Shown here piece by piece: positions 43,648-52,841 of a DNA stretch of 64,000 nucleotides; position 1 is the stretch's first letter; each line of letters starts with the position of its first letter. The notes under the pieces are model-generated. The model saw only the letters and a list, made by a program, of their open reading frames with translations, searched no databases and was not told the origin of the DNA. The translations under genes were made by a program, and so were the position numbers. The stretch spans positions 1,674,001 to 1,738,000 of the forward strand of contig NZ_CP025938.1 of assembly GCF_002893765.1 (NCBI RefSeq). The letters are read 5' to 3'. This DNA is from Tamlana carrageenivorans. GTDB taxonomy: Bacteria > Bacteroidota > Bacteroidia > Flavobacteriales > Flavobacteriaceae.

Positions 43648-44121
43648 ATGATAGAGATTGAACGTAAGTTTTTAGTGCATTCTGAAACTTTTAAAAAAGA
43701 AGCTTTTAAGCAAACCCGTATTTGTCAAGGGTATTTAAATTCCCATAAAGATCGGGCGGTTAGAATTCGAATAAAAGGTGATGAAGGCTATATCACGGTT
43801 AAAGGCGCCTCTTCTAAATCGGGTTTATCACGATTTGAGTGGGAAAAACAGATTTCATTAGATGAAGCTGAAGCCCTTTTAAATCTATGTGAAGAAGCTA
43901 TTATTGATAAAGTACGCTATGAAGTACAAGTCGGTAAACATGTTTTTGAAGTTGATGAGTTTTTTGGTGACAATACAGGTTTGGTCCTTGCCGAAGTGGA
44001 ATTGACCACAGAATCTGAAACTTTTATAAAACCCGAATGGTTAGCCGAAGAAGTTACAGGAGATGTTAAATATTATAATTCACAATTAAGTAAAAACCCA
44101 TTTAAACTATGGAAATCATAA
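43648..44121 (+). CDS. CYTH domain protein (triphosphate tunnel metalloenzyme)
   Basis: Small (157 aa) enzyme of the CYTH family, which hydrolyses inorganic or organic triphosphates in a beta-barrel tunnel. The signature ExExK is at the very start (MIEIERKFLV), and the tunnel residues follow in AVRIRIKGDEGYITVKGA, SRFEWEKQI, DKVRYEVQVGKHVFEVDEF and LVLAEVELTTE. I use the ATG at 43648, giving the signature its usual position, rather than one five codons upstream. Its end overlaps the YCII-like lipoprotein start by 13 bases, forming an operon of three genes with the frameshifted EEP gene. Confidence 0.9.
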   Translation: MIEIERKFLVHSETFKKEAFKQTRICQGYLNSHKDRAVRIRIKGDEGYITVKGASSKSGLSRFEWEKQISLDEAEALLNLCEEAIIDKVRYEVQVGKHVFEVDEFFGDNTGLVLAEVELTTESETFIKPEWLAEEVTGDVKYYNSQLSKNPFKLWKS

Positions 44122-44669
44122 AAAAAATAGCCTCAGTTTTTTTAATTATGTTATTCATTATCGCTTGTAAAGATGATGTTAAAAAACCAGAAGTTATAGA
44201 GCCAACGCCCGAAGAATTGGCTGTTATGAAAGTAAAGGATTCTTTGTATGATGCTTTTGTAAAGACTGAAGCCAATAAGAAAACGCAAAAACAAATAAAA
44301 GAGGCCTTACACGCCAAAGGTTATAAAACTTTCGATTATATAGATGAGAAAACACAGGATACCATTTTAATGCAGCAATATTTCATTGCTTTTTTAAAGT
44401 CGGGAGCTATTCGTGGCCAGAACGAAGAAGAAGCCGCCGAGCTTCAACAACAACATTTAGAATACTTAGGTAAAATGTACGACGAAGGTCATGCCGATAT
44501 CTCTGGCCCTTTTGGTGACGATAGTGATATAAGAGGAATTACCATTTATAATGTACCTACAAAAAAAATGGCCGAACGCTTAGCTAATGACGACCCTATG
44601 GTTCAGGCAAATCGTTTAAAAGTTGAAATCCATCCTTGGTGGGCAGCAAAAGGCCATCATTTAAGATGA
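44109..44669 (+). CDS. YCII-like domain lipoprotein
   Basis: Lipoprotein of 186 residues: signal peptide with lipobox (VFLIMLFIIAC) and a charged linker. The C-terminal ~90 residues (YFIAFLKSGAIRGQ, ELQQQHLEYLGKMYDEGHAD, GPFGDDSDIRGITIYNVPTK, LANDDPMVQANRLKVEIHPW) fit the YCII-related ferredoxin-like fold, in which the His and Asp of H..YL...G...GPF.D have been proposed as active or ligand-binding residues. Function unknown. It overlaps the CYTH gene at its start, and the next gene starts inside its stop (ATGA). Confidence 0.82.
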   Translation: MEIIKKIASVFLIMLFIIACKDDVKKPEVIEPTPEELAVMKVKDSLYDAFVKTEANKKTQKQIKEALHAKGYKTFDYIDEKTQDTILMQQYFIAFLKSGAIRGQNEEEAAELQQQHLEYLGKMYDEGHADISGPFGDDSDIRGITIYNVPTKKMAERLANDDPMVQANRLKVEIHPWWAAKGHHLR

Positions 44670-45540
44670 TATTTAAATTTATTAAAGGCCTTTATTTTAT
44701 TTTAAATATCGCTATTATTTTAGCGCTACTCATACTGCATTTTATAATTAAGGATCGTACTTACGAGTGGTCGTTGATATTTTATCCTTTTCCCTTACCT
44801 GTTATTATAGGTATTGTTGTTGGTTTGTCCATATTTCTTGGTAAAAGGCGAAAATTTAACTTTATAGTGGCTGGAATTTTACTGCTGATTTGGCTTGCCG
44901 GAAGCTTTAGGTTTACCTTACCCGAACCTATTGTAGAAAAAGATTTAGAAGTTGTTTTTTGGAATACCTCTCGAGAACATCACTTTGAAGATGCGGTTGA
45001 ACAATATGGTGGTTTTCCTGATGTTATGGTACTTGCGGAGGCTAGTGATTCCGATTTTACGCGCTTACAAGCTTTGTACCCGCAGTATCATTTTTACAAA
45101 TCTAAACGGGAACTTTCTGTTTTTTCAAAGCATCCCATGACTATTGTTTCCGATAATATTTCAAAGTACAATACTTCTGTAGTCCATTTTGAAACTTCAG
45201 GCATTCATTTTTTTCCGTCGATGTTACAGGTAGTAAGGATGTGCCCCGATATTGGGAACTGGATTATGTTGATGAGCATATAAGCTTTGGAGAACAAACT
45301 ATGGTTTTAGGTGATTTCAATTTGCCTTACGAATCCCTGTACTTTAAGGAAATAAAAAGGCATTTCAATCACTGGTTTTCCTCTAAGGGCAATGGTTTTC
45401 GAGAAACATGGTCATGGGGTTTGCCTTTATTGTCTCTAGATCATATTTGGGTGTCTAAAGATTTAGAGATTTTAGATTCTAAAAAATTAAATTCTTTAGA
45501 ATCGGATCATGAAATGATAAAAACAGTCATTAAGCGTTAA
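44666..45540 (+). pseudogene. Endonuclease/exonuclease/phosphatase-family membrane protein, frameshifted
   Basis: Two frames together make one EEP-family protein. The first (from ATG 44666) has three membrane helices (LYFILNIAIILALLILHFII, PLPVIIGIVVGLSIFLG, FIVAGILLLIWLAGSF) and the start of the EEP fold (LEVVFWNTSREHHFEDAVEQ, DVMVLAEASD). The second continues VDVTGSKDVPRYWELDYVDE, with MVLGDFNLPYES, LDHIWVSKDLEIL and the SDHEMI end, which are the conserved metal and catalytic motifs. The frame breaks at seven T (45208-45214); eight T would restore it. It may be a true inactivation, phase-variable slippage, or a sequencing error. The start overlaps the YCII gene stop as ATGA, completing a three-gene operon. 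Confidence 0.8.
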
Positions 45541-45571
45541 TTCACAGCTGAAGGCTTTCTTAATTTTGATT

Positions 45572-45644
45572 TGTCATGCTGAGCCTGTCGAAACCCTTGT
45601 TAACGATTAGTGTATGAAGAAATTTCGACAAGCTCAATTTGACA
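45572..45644. repeat. Dispersed palindromic repeat (REP-like), copy A
   Basis: Arms TGTCATGCTGAGCCTGTCGA (45572 onward) and TTTCGACAAGCTCAATTTGA (45623 onward) are imperfect inverted copies separated by ~28 bases. The core TCATGCTGA(A/G)C..GT is shared with the repeats at 58615, 59278 and 61043. It lies between two convergent genes and may also form a terminator. Confidence 0.75.
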
Positions 45645-45724
45645 GTACAGCAATATATTGAGTATTATGAAGGAGATCCTTTAGTCTTACCTCCCTTTGG
45701 ATGACACTATTTTATTGCGATCTC

Positions 45725-47278
45725 TTATAAATCAAATTTTATACCTTGAGCCAATGGCAATTCGGTAGTATAATTAATGGTGTTGGTTTGTCGGCGCATA
45801 TAAACTTTCCAAGCATCCGATCCCGATTCACGACCGCCACCAGTTTCTTTTTCACCACCAAAGGCACCACCAATTTCAGCGCCCGAAGTCCCAATGTTAA
45901 CATTAGCAATACCACAATCGGAGCCTTCCACCGAAAGAAAACGTTCGGCCTCACGTAAATTATTAGTCATAATCGCCGAGCTTAATCCTTGTTCCACATC
46001 ATTTTGTATGTTAATGGCATTTTCAACGGTACCTTCGTATGTCATCACATATAAAATAGGCGCAAAAGTTTCTTGTTTCACCATGTTAAAATGGGGTTCT
46101 ACGGCAACAATAGCAGGCTTCACATAACAACCACTTTCATATCCAGAGCCTTTAAGGGTACCTCCTTCAACAAGTACGTTTCCGCCTTCTTTTACGACTT
46201 GCTTTAGAGCCTTATTGTACATTTTTACGGCATCGGTATCTATTATAGGTCCTACATTGTTGCTTTCATCTAAAGGATTTCCAATGCGTAATTGTTGGTA
46301 AGCTTTAGTAATGGCTGTGACCACTTTTTCGTAAATGCTTTCATGAATTATTAAGCGTCTTGTTGAGGTGCAGCGCTGTCCTGCAGTACCTACAGCACCA
46401 AAAACGGCTCCAATAACTGTCATTTTTATATCGGCATCGGGTGTTACAATAATGGCATTATTACCACCAAGTTCTAACAAGCTTTTTCCTAAACGGGCAG
46501 CCACTTCTTGAGCAACGGTTTTACCCATTTTTGTCGATCCGGTGGCCGAAATTAAAGGAATTCGAGAGTCTTTAGTCATAAATTCACCCACTTTAGCATC
46601 ACCAATAATCAGGTTAGAAATGCCTTCAGGTAACTGGTTTTCAGCTAATATTTCGGCTATGATGTTTTGACAAGCTATGCCGCAAAGTGGTGTTTTTTCC
46701 GAAGGTTTCCAAACACAAACATCACCACATACCCAGGCTAAAGCCGTGTTCCAAGCCCAAACGGCTACAGGAAAATTAAAAGCAGAAATAATACCAACCA
46801 CACCAAGAGGGTGGTACTGTTCATACATGCGGTGTCCTGGGCGTTCGCTATGCATGGTCAGGCCGTGTAACTGGCGCGAAAGCCCAACCGCAAAGTCGCA
46901 GATATCGATCATTTCCTGAACTTCTCCTAAACCTTCTTGGTAACTTTTACCCATTTCATAGGAAACCAATTTGCCTAGGGCTTCTTTTTTCTCCCTTAAT
47001 TTATTTGAAAATTGCCTTACCATATCGCCACGTTGCGGTGCTGGTACTTTTCGCCAATGCCAAAAGGCTTGGGTAGCGCTTTCCATTACCTTTTCGTAAT
47101 CGGCTTTTGTTGTGCTGGTTACTTTAGCGATTAGTTGGCCATCAATAGGAGAAATGCTCTCGATGGATTTTCCATTCGAAAACTGGTTTGAACCTGTAGA
47201 TGTACCCAAATTCACAGGTTTTATGCTTAAAACTTCAAGGGCTTTATTGATACCGAAATCGGTGTTTGTATCACTCAT
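45725..47278 (-). CDS. amaB: ALDH7-type aldehyde dehydrogenase (aminoadipate-semialdehyde/P6C dehydrogenase-like)
   Basis: NAD(P)-dependent oxidation of a semialdehyde to an acid, likely alpha-aminoadipic semialdehyde in lysine breakdown. ~517 residues from the ATG at 47278; 33 upstream codons lie outside the family start. Motifs: HPLGVVGIISAFNFPVAVWA, WKPSEKTPLCGIACQ, catalytic Glu in KSLLELGGNNAIIV, catalytic Cys in AVGTAGQRCTSTRRL, and QETFAPILYVMTY. The ending GGAFGGEKETGGGRESGSDA is characteristic of ALDH7/AmaB-type enzymes. Convergent with the EEP gene; the CAP lipoprotein gene upstream is in the same direction. Substrate assignment is by family only. Confidence 0.84.
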   Translation of the reverse strand: MSDTNTDFGINKALEVLSIKPVNLGTSTGSNQFSNGKSIESISPIDGQLIAKVTSTTKADYEKVMESATQAFWHWRKVPAPQRGDMVRQFSNKLREKKEALGKLVSYEMGKSYQEGLGEVQEMIDICDFAVGLSRQLHGLTMHSERPGHRMYEQYHPLGVVGIISAFNFPVAVWAWNTALAWVCGDVCVWKPSEKTPLCGIACQNIIAEILAENQLPEGISNLIIGDAKVGEFMTKDSRIPLISATGSTKMGKTVAQEVAARLGKSLLELGGNNAIIVTPDADIKMTVIGAVFGAVGTAGQRCTSTRRLIIHESIYEKVVTAITKAYQQLRIGNPLDESNNVGPIIDTDAVKMYNKALKQVVKEGGNVLVEGGTLKGSGYESGCYVKPAIVAVEPHFNMVKQETFAPILYVMTYEGTVENAINIQNDVEQGLSSAIMTNNLREAERFLSVEGSDCGIANVNIGTSGAEIGGAFGGEKETGGGRESGSDAWKVYMRRQTNTINYTTELPLAQGIKFDL

Positions 47279-47437
47279 TTTTAAATATATTAAGGGCTTT
47301 TTAGCCATTTTTACTAAAGTAATATTTAAAAGTGGGTTTTTAAGGATGTCGTCTTTTCCTAAACAGAACTTTAACAAAAAAAAGACCGTCTAAAAAAAAG
47401 ACAGCCTATCGGTTTTAATGTTTGAAAAAAATATTTT

Positions 47438-47914
47438 TTACTTCCTCAGAAAAATAAAACTGAAGTAATTAATACCGCTTTCGCTTTTACTTACGCCTAT
47501 GCCTATATGGGTGAAATCGGCTTCAATATTGTTTTTGTGATCGAGATTATTTAACATGGCTTCAACGACATTATTGGCTGTTTTGTATTTTGACGCTACG
47601 CTTTCACCCATCTTAGTAGGGTTTTCGGCTTTAATCAATAAACTGGCACGTTCTTGGTAGTTGTCGTAACTCATTTTGTCTTGGGTAGCCATGTATAAAC
47701 TGTGTTCTTCGGCTAAAGTGGTTGCATAATCATTAAAAGCCAAGGAGGGTAAGTCTAGGTTCGATCTATGGTCGTTTAATAAGTTTAGAATTTGACTGTT
47801 AATACTAGAGTCTTCTTGATTAGTGTCATCATCGCTTGAAGAACAAGATAATACACTAAAAAATAAAGTAAACATGATCATGAGCGACCATGGTTTAAGG
47901 TAGGTGGTTTTCAT
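47438..47914 (-). CDS. CAP (SCP/PR1-like) domain lipoprotein
   Basis: Short (158 aa) lipoprotein; signal peptide and lipobox (FTLFFSVLSC) precede a serine/aspartate linker. The rest is a CAP fold: LLNDHRSNLDLPSLAFNDYA with the first helix and its conserved histidine region, TLAEEHSLYMATQDKMSYD, MGESVASKYKTANNVVEAML (in place of the usual GEN), and HKNNIEADFTHIGIGVSKSE with the final strand INYFSFIFLRK. CAP proteins are often secreted in bacteria, with roles ranging from proteolysis to lipid binding; none can be assigned. A promoter with both boxes lies upstream. Confidence 0.85.
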   Translation of the reverse strand: MKTTYLKPWSLMIMFTLFFSVLSCSSSDDDTNQEDSSINSQILNLLNDHRSNLDLPSLAFNDYATTLAEEHSLYMATQDKMSYDNYQERASLLIKAENPTKMGESVASKYKTANNVVEAMLNNLDHKNNIEADFTHIGIGVSKSESGINYFSFIFLRK

Positions 47915-47934
47915 AATTATAGGTTTGGGCTGTT

Positions 47935-47967
47935 CAAATATACATTTTAATGGGTTGAATTGACAAA
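47935..47967 (-). promoter_or_regulatory. Promoter of the CAP lipoprotein gene
   Basis: On the minus strand TTTG (47964-47967), 21 bases, then TATATTTG (47935-47942); 20 bases before the ATG. Confidence 0.6.
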
Positions 47968-48143
47968 AATCTTTACGGATTTTATTTATTTGTGTAAATA
48001 TAATCCTACATAAACAATAGGTGTAAGTTTAGAAATACAAAAGCAAGTCAGTCTTTTGTACCGTTTTATCGACTAATTTTAGAAAAAAACCTGTTGTTTA
48101 TCGAAAATTGTCAGAAAATCAGGAAGCAATGTTTTTATAAGTC

Positions 48144-48151
48144 TAAATTTG
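48144..48151 (+). promoter_or_regulatory. Candidate -7 box for the first giant surface protein
   Basis: TAAATTTG matches TAnnTTTG, 74 bases before the ATG at 48226; no convincing -33 box. Confidence 0.4.
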
Positions 48152-48225
48152 CCGCTTGTTATTTAATATTCAAATTTTTAAACTAAAATTTATTAGTATA
48201 ATAATCTCTCAGTCTCTCAAATCTT

Positions 48226-51200
48226 ATGGCAAAATTCTACTCTCAGTTTGATAGAGCGCTTTTTGTAGCTCTATTTTTTTTGGTTAATCAGTTTTCATTA
48301 AATGGGCAATGTAAGCCTAGTAATGTAGGAACGAATAGCCAAGTTGGAATTACAAACTTCACGATAACAGGTGTTGCTGGTTCTACAATAAATAACAAGA
48401 GTGCTATTGGACAAGGATATACAAATTATAATGCAAAATCTGTTAATGTTACCGCAGGAGGAAGCTGTACTTTTTCTATTACAAACACAAATGGTAGCTG
48501 GGGTGATGGTGTAAAAACGGTATTATGGATAGACTACGGCGATGGTAATTTTATTGAAGCCTATAATTCTGAGGAGTTCAAACCTAACTTAAATCAATCA
48601 GGAACTATTCTAATAACAAAACAACTACAAGACACGGCTGTATTACGCGTTGTTTCCTTCTATTGCCGTACGTGTGACCCACAGTACGATGTTGATGCAT
48701 GTAATTTTGAAGGCAAAATAACAGAGATAGAAGATTATACGCTAAATTTTGCATTACCAAGTATTCCAGAGGCATTTGAGGATGAATTAATTGTTGGGAA
48801 AGATTCGAGCGGAGTTAGCAATCAAATAAATGTTGGAGCAAATGATATGATTAGCAATCACCTTGGAGATGGTGACGATTTTTCTATCGCGACGACCCCA
48901 TCACACGGTTCGATTACCGAACTAGATATTGATGGAACATTTGAATACGTGCCAAACCCAGGTTACGTTGGAACAGATTACTTTACTTATTCAATTTGTG
49001 ACAGCAATGGTAACTGTGATACTGCAACTGTAAACATCATCATAAACACAGGAGCTTGTGTACCTGTATCTCATACCAATGGCAGTGCTTATATTACAAA
49101 TGTAAAACTTGATGGGGCAAATTCTACTAGTATTAATAATAATTCCGGAGACGATGGTGGATATGGTAATTATTTAAACACGCCTTCTGTTGACCTAATA
49201 GCAGGAAGTGAAATAACCGTATACATTACAGTAGCGGGAGGACCGTTAAACCTAGGGCTATTTATTGACTATAATAAAGATGGCATTTTTAGCGACAGTG
49301 AATTTATTAGAGGTACAAATAACGAATATATTACGTTTACAATACCTAATAATGCATCAGTTGGAACCACAGTTATGAGAGTTGGTGTTGAAAAAAACTG
49401 GTTTCAACAAGACCCTTGTGGGATCACTTACGATCTCCAAGAATTCGAAGACTACTTCGTAAACATAGCTTCTAAACTAGAAATTAGAGGAAATAATAAT
49501 CTTATTACAAATGGATCAACTATAACAAATAGTAATAACAATACTTATTTTGGAGAAGTTGATCCTGGCTCAGCAAGTATTACAAAAACGTTTACGATTA
49601 TAAACACGAATCCTAGTACAGGCAACATAAAATTACCAGCAAATCCGGTAAGCTTCATAGCGTCATCAAGCGATTTTACAATAACCCAACAACCCACTAA
49701 AAAAACTGTTTTAAACAGGGGAAATTCCTCTACAACTTTCGAAGTAACGTTCAGTCCAAGTTCATTAGGACTTAAACAAGCTACTATTAGCGTAGCTAGT
49801 GATGATCCAGATAATAATCCATATACGTTTATAATTGAAGCAGAAGTAAAGGATTCAGCAGTAATAATTAACGGGTCATATGCCTTAAACTTTGATGGTG
49901 TAGATGATTATGTAGAAACACCAAATGTTTTAGATGATTTATCAGAAATTACTTTAATGTGCTGGATAAAACCAGAATCGGATGGCTCTACACAGCAATT
50001 TGTTATTGGCCAAGATAACTTTAACATTCAATTAAATAGCACTAATATTACGGCTAACATCAATGGAACATCAGTTGGAAGCTCAACCACTTCTTTACAA
50101 CAAGGTGTTTGGATTCATGTTGCAGTAACTTACAATACAGCAACAGGCTTGGCAAACATGTATATTAATGGTAATCATTTGGTAGACTCAAAAGTCGTAG
50201 GTAAACCCCTTAGCACAAGCGCAAATAATTTTACCATTGGAAAAAATCCAGATGGAAACGATCTTTATTTTAAAGGAGAAATTGATGAAGTACGAATTTT
50301 TAATGAGGTTTTAACAGCATTAGACATTCAAAAAATGATGTATCAAGAGTTAGATGATACCAATTTCAATAAAGGTAAAATTATAGATAGAGAAATAAAA
50401 AGTTCTCTTAATAGTTCTTTACTACGTTATTACAAAATGGATAACTACATTGGTGATGCTGTTGTAGACAAAACCGGAAATACCGATGCTACCATGTATA
50501 ATGACGGTATCTCAAATATACTTCCACAAACCGCACCACTCCCTTTTGTAACTCAGGCAAATGGCGATTGGGGTAGCAAAAAAACCTGGTTACATGGCGA
50601 TGTTTGGGATATTCATGATGAAGCGCATAATAACGAATGGGTAATCGTTAAAATAGCTCATGAAGTTACAACAAGTTTTTCGCACACAACATTAGGTTTG
50701 ATTGTAGATGAAAAGGCAAGACTTGATGTTTTAAAAGACTCGGAGTTGGATAATACCTGGTATTTAGAATTGAATGGTACTATTGATTTACAAGGTGAAT
50801 CTCAATTAATTCAAACAAAAGATAGTGATTTGGTTGCTGGTGCCCAAGGGGTTTTAGAAATCGATCAGCAAGGCGAAGCTAATAAACATAATTACAATTA
50901 CTGGTCATCACCTGTACATAGCTCAAATCCTAATAGCGCGGTTGATGGTAATGAAAGTTACACCGTTGCTAGTGTGTTAATGGATGGTTCGGATGAAGAT
51001 ACCCCCAAAACGATAAGTTTTATTGGCGGTTACGATGGTGTAAATACCGGTACATCAATCTCTATTGCCGAATATTGGATTTGGAAATATGCCAATAATA
51101 AGAGCGATTCCTATGCCTTATGGCAACATGTGAAAAGTGGAGGAGAGATGCGTGTTGGTGAAGGTTATACCATGAAAGGACCTGGAACAAAAGGGGGAAA

Positions 51201-52365
51201 TAGCGAACAGAACTATACGTTTAAAGGAGTTCCTAATAATGGAGATATCACATTAAAAATTAATCCTGGTAATGAGTATCTGGTTGGGAATCCATATCCT
51301 TCGGCTATGGATGCGCATGAGTTTTTGGACAAAAATAAGGACGTTTTAAATGGTACATTATACTTTTGGGAGCATTATGGCGGGAATTCGCATTATTCCA
51401 AGGATTATGAAGGTGGTTATGCCGTGTATAATTATTCTGGAGGTACGCCAGCAATGATTGGTACTTCAGCCTCAAACGACCCAAGTCATTCAGAATCTCC
51501 TAAAAAAACACCATATCGCTATATTCCTGTAGGTCAAGGTTTCTTTGTAAAGGCAGCTACGGCAGCCGAAGCTGATATAGTCTTCCAAAACGATCAAAGA
51601 ATTTTTGTAACCGAAGGCACTGGTTCGTCTATTTTCGTTAAAAATGCGCGCACTAAAACAGCAAAACAAGAGGACTCAAAATATATAGACCGCCGTCCAA
51701 AAATTAGAATCCACTACAAATCACCAAAAGGCTATGTACGTCAATTATTAACAACTGTTGATGATCATGCTACCATGGGAGTTGATTGGGGTTACGACGG
51801 ACTAATAAATGAAACCAATATCGAAGATATGTATTGGGAGGTTGAAAATGCCGATTATGTCATTCAAGGGATTGACGCTATAACCGAACAAACGGTTCTA
51901 CCTTTAACTGTAAAAACCAAATCTGGAGGCTTGATTGAAATTAGTATAGTTACTTTAGAAAACCTACCTGATGATGTGCCCTTGTATTTAAAGGATTACG
52001 ATACCTATCACGATTTAAAAGCAGGGTCGTTTTTTGTTAATGTTGATAGCGGTCTAATTAACGACCGTTTTGCATTGGCCTTTGCTAATGGTGAAAATAC
52101 TTTAGAACGTACTGAAAAAGACCTCAACAGTTTAAGCCTGTCTTACAATAAGCACAGTTCGAGCATCAGTATTAGCAATCCTAAAAGCATGAATATTGAA
52201 GGCTTAAAAGTTGTTAATATGCTTGGTCAGGTGGTTTTAGAATATCCTGTACATTCATCCGACACAAAAATAAGTTTACCTACTAGCTTAGCGTCAGGGG
52301 TGTATGTGTGCGCTTTAGTTACAGGTGAGATGGAAGTTTCTAAAAAAATAGTGATTTCGGAGTAA
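48226..52365 (+). CDS. Giant T9SS surface protein with GEVED, Ig-like and LamG domains
   Basis: Secreted multidomain protein (1379 aa), probably an adhesin or glycan binder. Signal peptide ends near residue 28 (FLVNQFSLNGQ). Then: a GEVED domain (~70-175, LWIDYGDGNFIEA, ITEIEDYTLNF); a cadherin-like/Big-type domain (~200-275, PSHGSITELDIDGTFEYVPN, GYVGTDYFTYSICD); a second GEVED (~278-415, LGLFIDYNKDGIFSDSEF, EFEDYFVNI); a choice-of-anchor-D-like sandwich (~420-545); a LamG domain (~552-700, ALNFDGVDDYVETPN, FKGEIDEVRIFNEVL); a long C-terminal module (NYNYWSSPV, GGYDGV, NPGNEYLVGNPYPSAMDAHE, GQGFFVKAA); and a T9SS type A sorting domain (LSYNKHSSSISISNPKSMNI ... VVNMLGQVVLEY). The C-terminal half is paralogous to the next gene. 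No catalytic motif seen. Confidence 0.85.
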   Translation: MAKFYSQFDRALFVALFFLVNQFSLNGQCKPSNVGTNSQVGITNFTITGVAGSTINNKSAIGQGYTNYNAKSVNVTAGGSCTFSITNTNGSWGDGVKTVLWIDYGDGNFIEAYNSEEFKPNLNQSGTILITKQLQDTAVLRVVSFYCRTCDPQYDVDACNFEGKITEIEDYTLNFALPSIPEAFEDELIVGKDSSGVSNQINVGANDMISNHLGDGDDFSIATTPSHGSITELDIDGTFEYVPNPGYVGTDYFTYSICDSNGNCDTATVNIIINTGACVPVSHTNGSAYITNVKLDGANSTSINNNSGDDGGYGNYLNTPSVDLIAGSEITVYITVAGGPLNLGLFIDYNKDGIFSDSEFIRGTNNEYITFTIPNNASVGTTVMRVGVEKNWFQQDPCGITYDLQEFEDYFVNIASKLEIRGNNNLITNGSTITNSNNNTYFGEVDPGSASITKTFTIINTNPSTGNIKLPANPVSFIASSSDFTITQQPTKKTVLNRGNSSTTFEVTFSPSSLGLKQATISVASDDPDNNPYTFIIEAEVKDSAVIINGSYALNFDGVDDYVETPNVLDDLSEITLMCWIKPESDGSTQQFVIGQDNFNIQLNSTNITANINGTSVGSSTTSLQQGVWIHVAVTYNTATGLANMYINGNHLVDSKVVGKPLSTSANNFTIGKNPDGNDLYFKGEIDEVRIFNEVLTALDIQKMMYQELDDTNFNKGKIIDREIKSSLNSSLLRYYKMDNYIGDAVVDKTGNTDATMYNDGISNILPQTAPLPFVTQANGDWGSKKTWLHGDVWDIHDEAHNNEWVIVKIAHEVTTSFSHTTLGLIVDEKARLDVLKDSELDNTWYLELNGTIDLQGESQLIQTKDSDLVAGAQGVLEIDQQGEANKHNYNYWSSPVHSSNPNSAVDGNESYTVASVLMDGSDEDTPKTISFIGGYDGVNTGTSISIAEYWIWKYANNKSDSYALWQHVKSGGEMRVGEGYTMKGPGTKGGNSEQNYTFKGVPNNGDITLKINPGNEYLVGNPYPSAMDAHEFLDKNKDVLNGTLYFWEHYGGNSHYSKDYEGGYAVYNYSGGTPAMIGTSASNDPSHSESPKKTPYRYIPVGQGFFVKAATAAEADIVFQNDQRIFVTEGTGSSIFVKNARTKTAKQEDSKYIDRRPKIRIHYKSPKGYVRQLLTTVDDHATMGVDWGYDGLINETNIEDMYWEVENADYVIQGIDAITEQTVLPLTVKTKSGGLIEISIVTLENLPDDVPLYLKDYDTYHDLKAGSFFVNVDSGLINDRFALAFANGENTLERTEKDLNSLSLSYNKHSSSISISNPKSMNIEGLKVVNMLGQVVLEYPVHSSDTKISLPTSLASGVYVCALVTGEMEVSKKIVISE

Positions 52366-52419
52366 AGTCATTTTTATGATGTTTAATTTTTAAAGCGAAC
52401 TCTATATCGCCTCTTCTAA

Positions 52420-52463
52420 AATACCTCTACAATCTATTAATACCAGATTGTAGAGGTATTTTT
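52420..52463 (+). terminator. Terminator of the first giant gene
   Basis: A perfect 16-bp stem (AATACCTCTACAATCT / AGATTGTAGAGGTATT) with a 9-base loop ends in a T run. Confidence 0.92.
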
Positions 52464-52710
52464 GTATGCTATGAATTCTCAAGAATGGTAGTCATCAAAT
52501 TCATCAAACAAAGATCATCGTACCCAAGCATCAAATTAGCGTATGCCTGCAATTTAAATCCTTAAATAGTCATATGAGAAAATAGTCATATGAGAAGGTT
52601 TAGGTAGTCAAAAATTAATCTAAAAAAGTAGTGCTTTTCTTGCTGATTTCGTAAAATATATATGGGAATTACTGTAAGTCAGTGATTTTCATCGAAAAAA
52701 CATCCCTCTT

Positions 52711-52741
52711 TTTGCCTGTTTTAATTAATTATTTACTTTTG
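52711..52741 (+). promoter_or_regulatory. Promoter of the second giant gene
   Basis: TTTG (52711-52714), exactly 19 bases, TACTTTTG (52734-52741): the ideal spacing, 100 bases before the ATG at 52842. Confidence 0.78.
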
Positions 52742-52841
52742 ATCTGGTAAACCAGTTTGGTTTGTCAGTTGAAATGACTGCTGATAATGTTTGTGAATTC
52801 AGCAAATTAAACCAAACGCCACCATAAACTACCCAACTCTC

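Larger units (their letters stand above)
47915..48225. other. Divergent intergenic region
   Basis: Separates the CAP lipoprotein gene from the first giant surface protein. It holds the CAP promoter (47935-47967), a TAAATTTG box at 48144-48151 for the giant gene, and otherwise only AT-rich sequence without an ORF. Confidence 0.6.
52366..52841. other. Intergenic region between the two giant genes
   Basis: Contains a strong terminator (52420-52463), a short direct repeat AATAGTCATATGAGAA twice around 52565-52597, and a near-ideal promoter (52711-52741) followed by a ~95-base leader with a small CTGGT/ACCAG hairpin at 52744. No ORF of note. Confidence 0.7.

Noticed and set aside
45739..46127. 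Several open frames on both strands inside the aldehyde dehydrogenase 3' end, and 46677-46919
   Set aside because: Shadows of a well-conserved ALDH reading frame.
47385..47425. A-rich GACCGTCT / AGACAGCC hairpin after the CAP gene as terminator
   Set aside because: Only four consecutive pairs form before mismatches; too weak to list.
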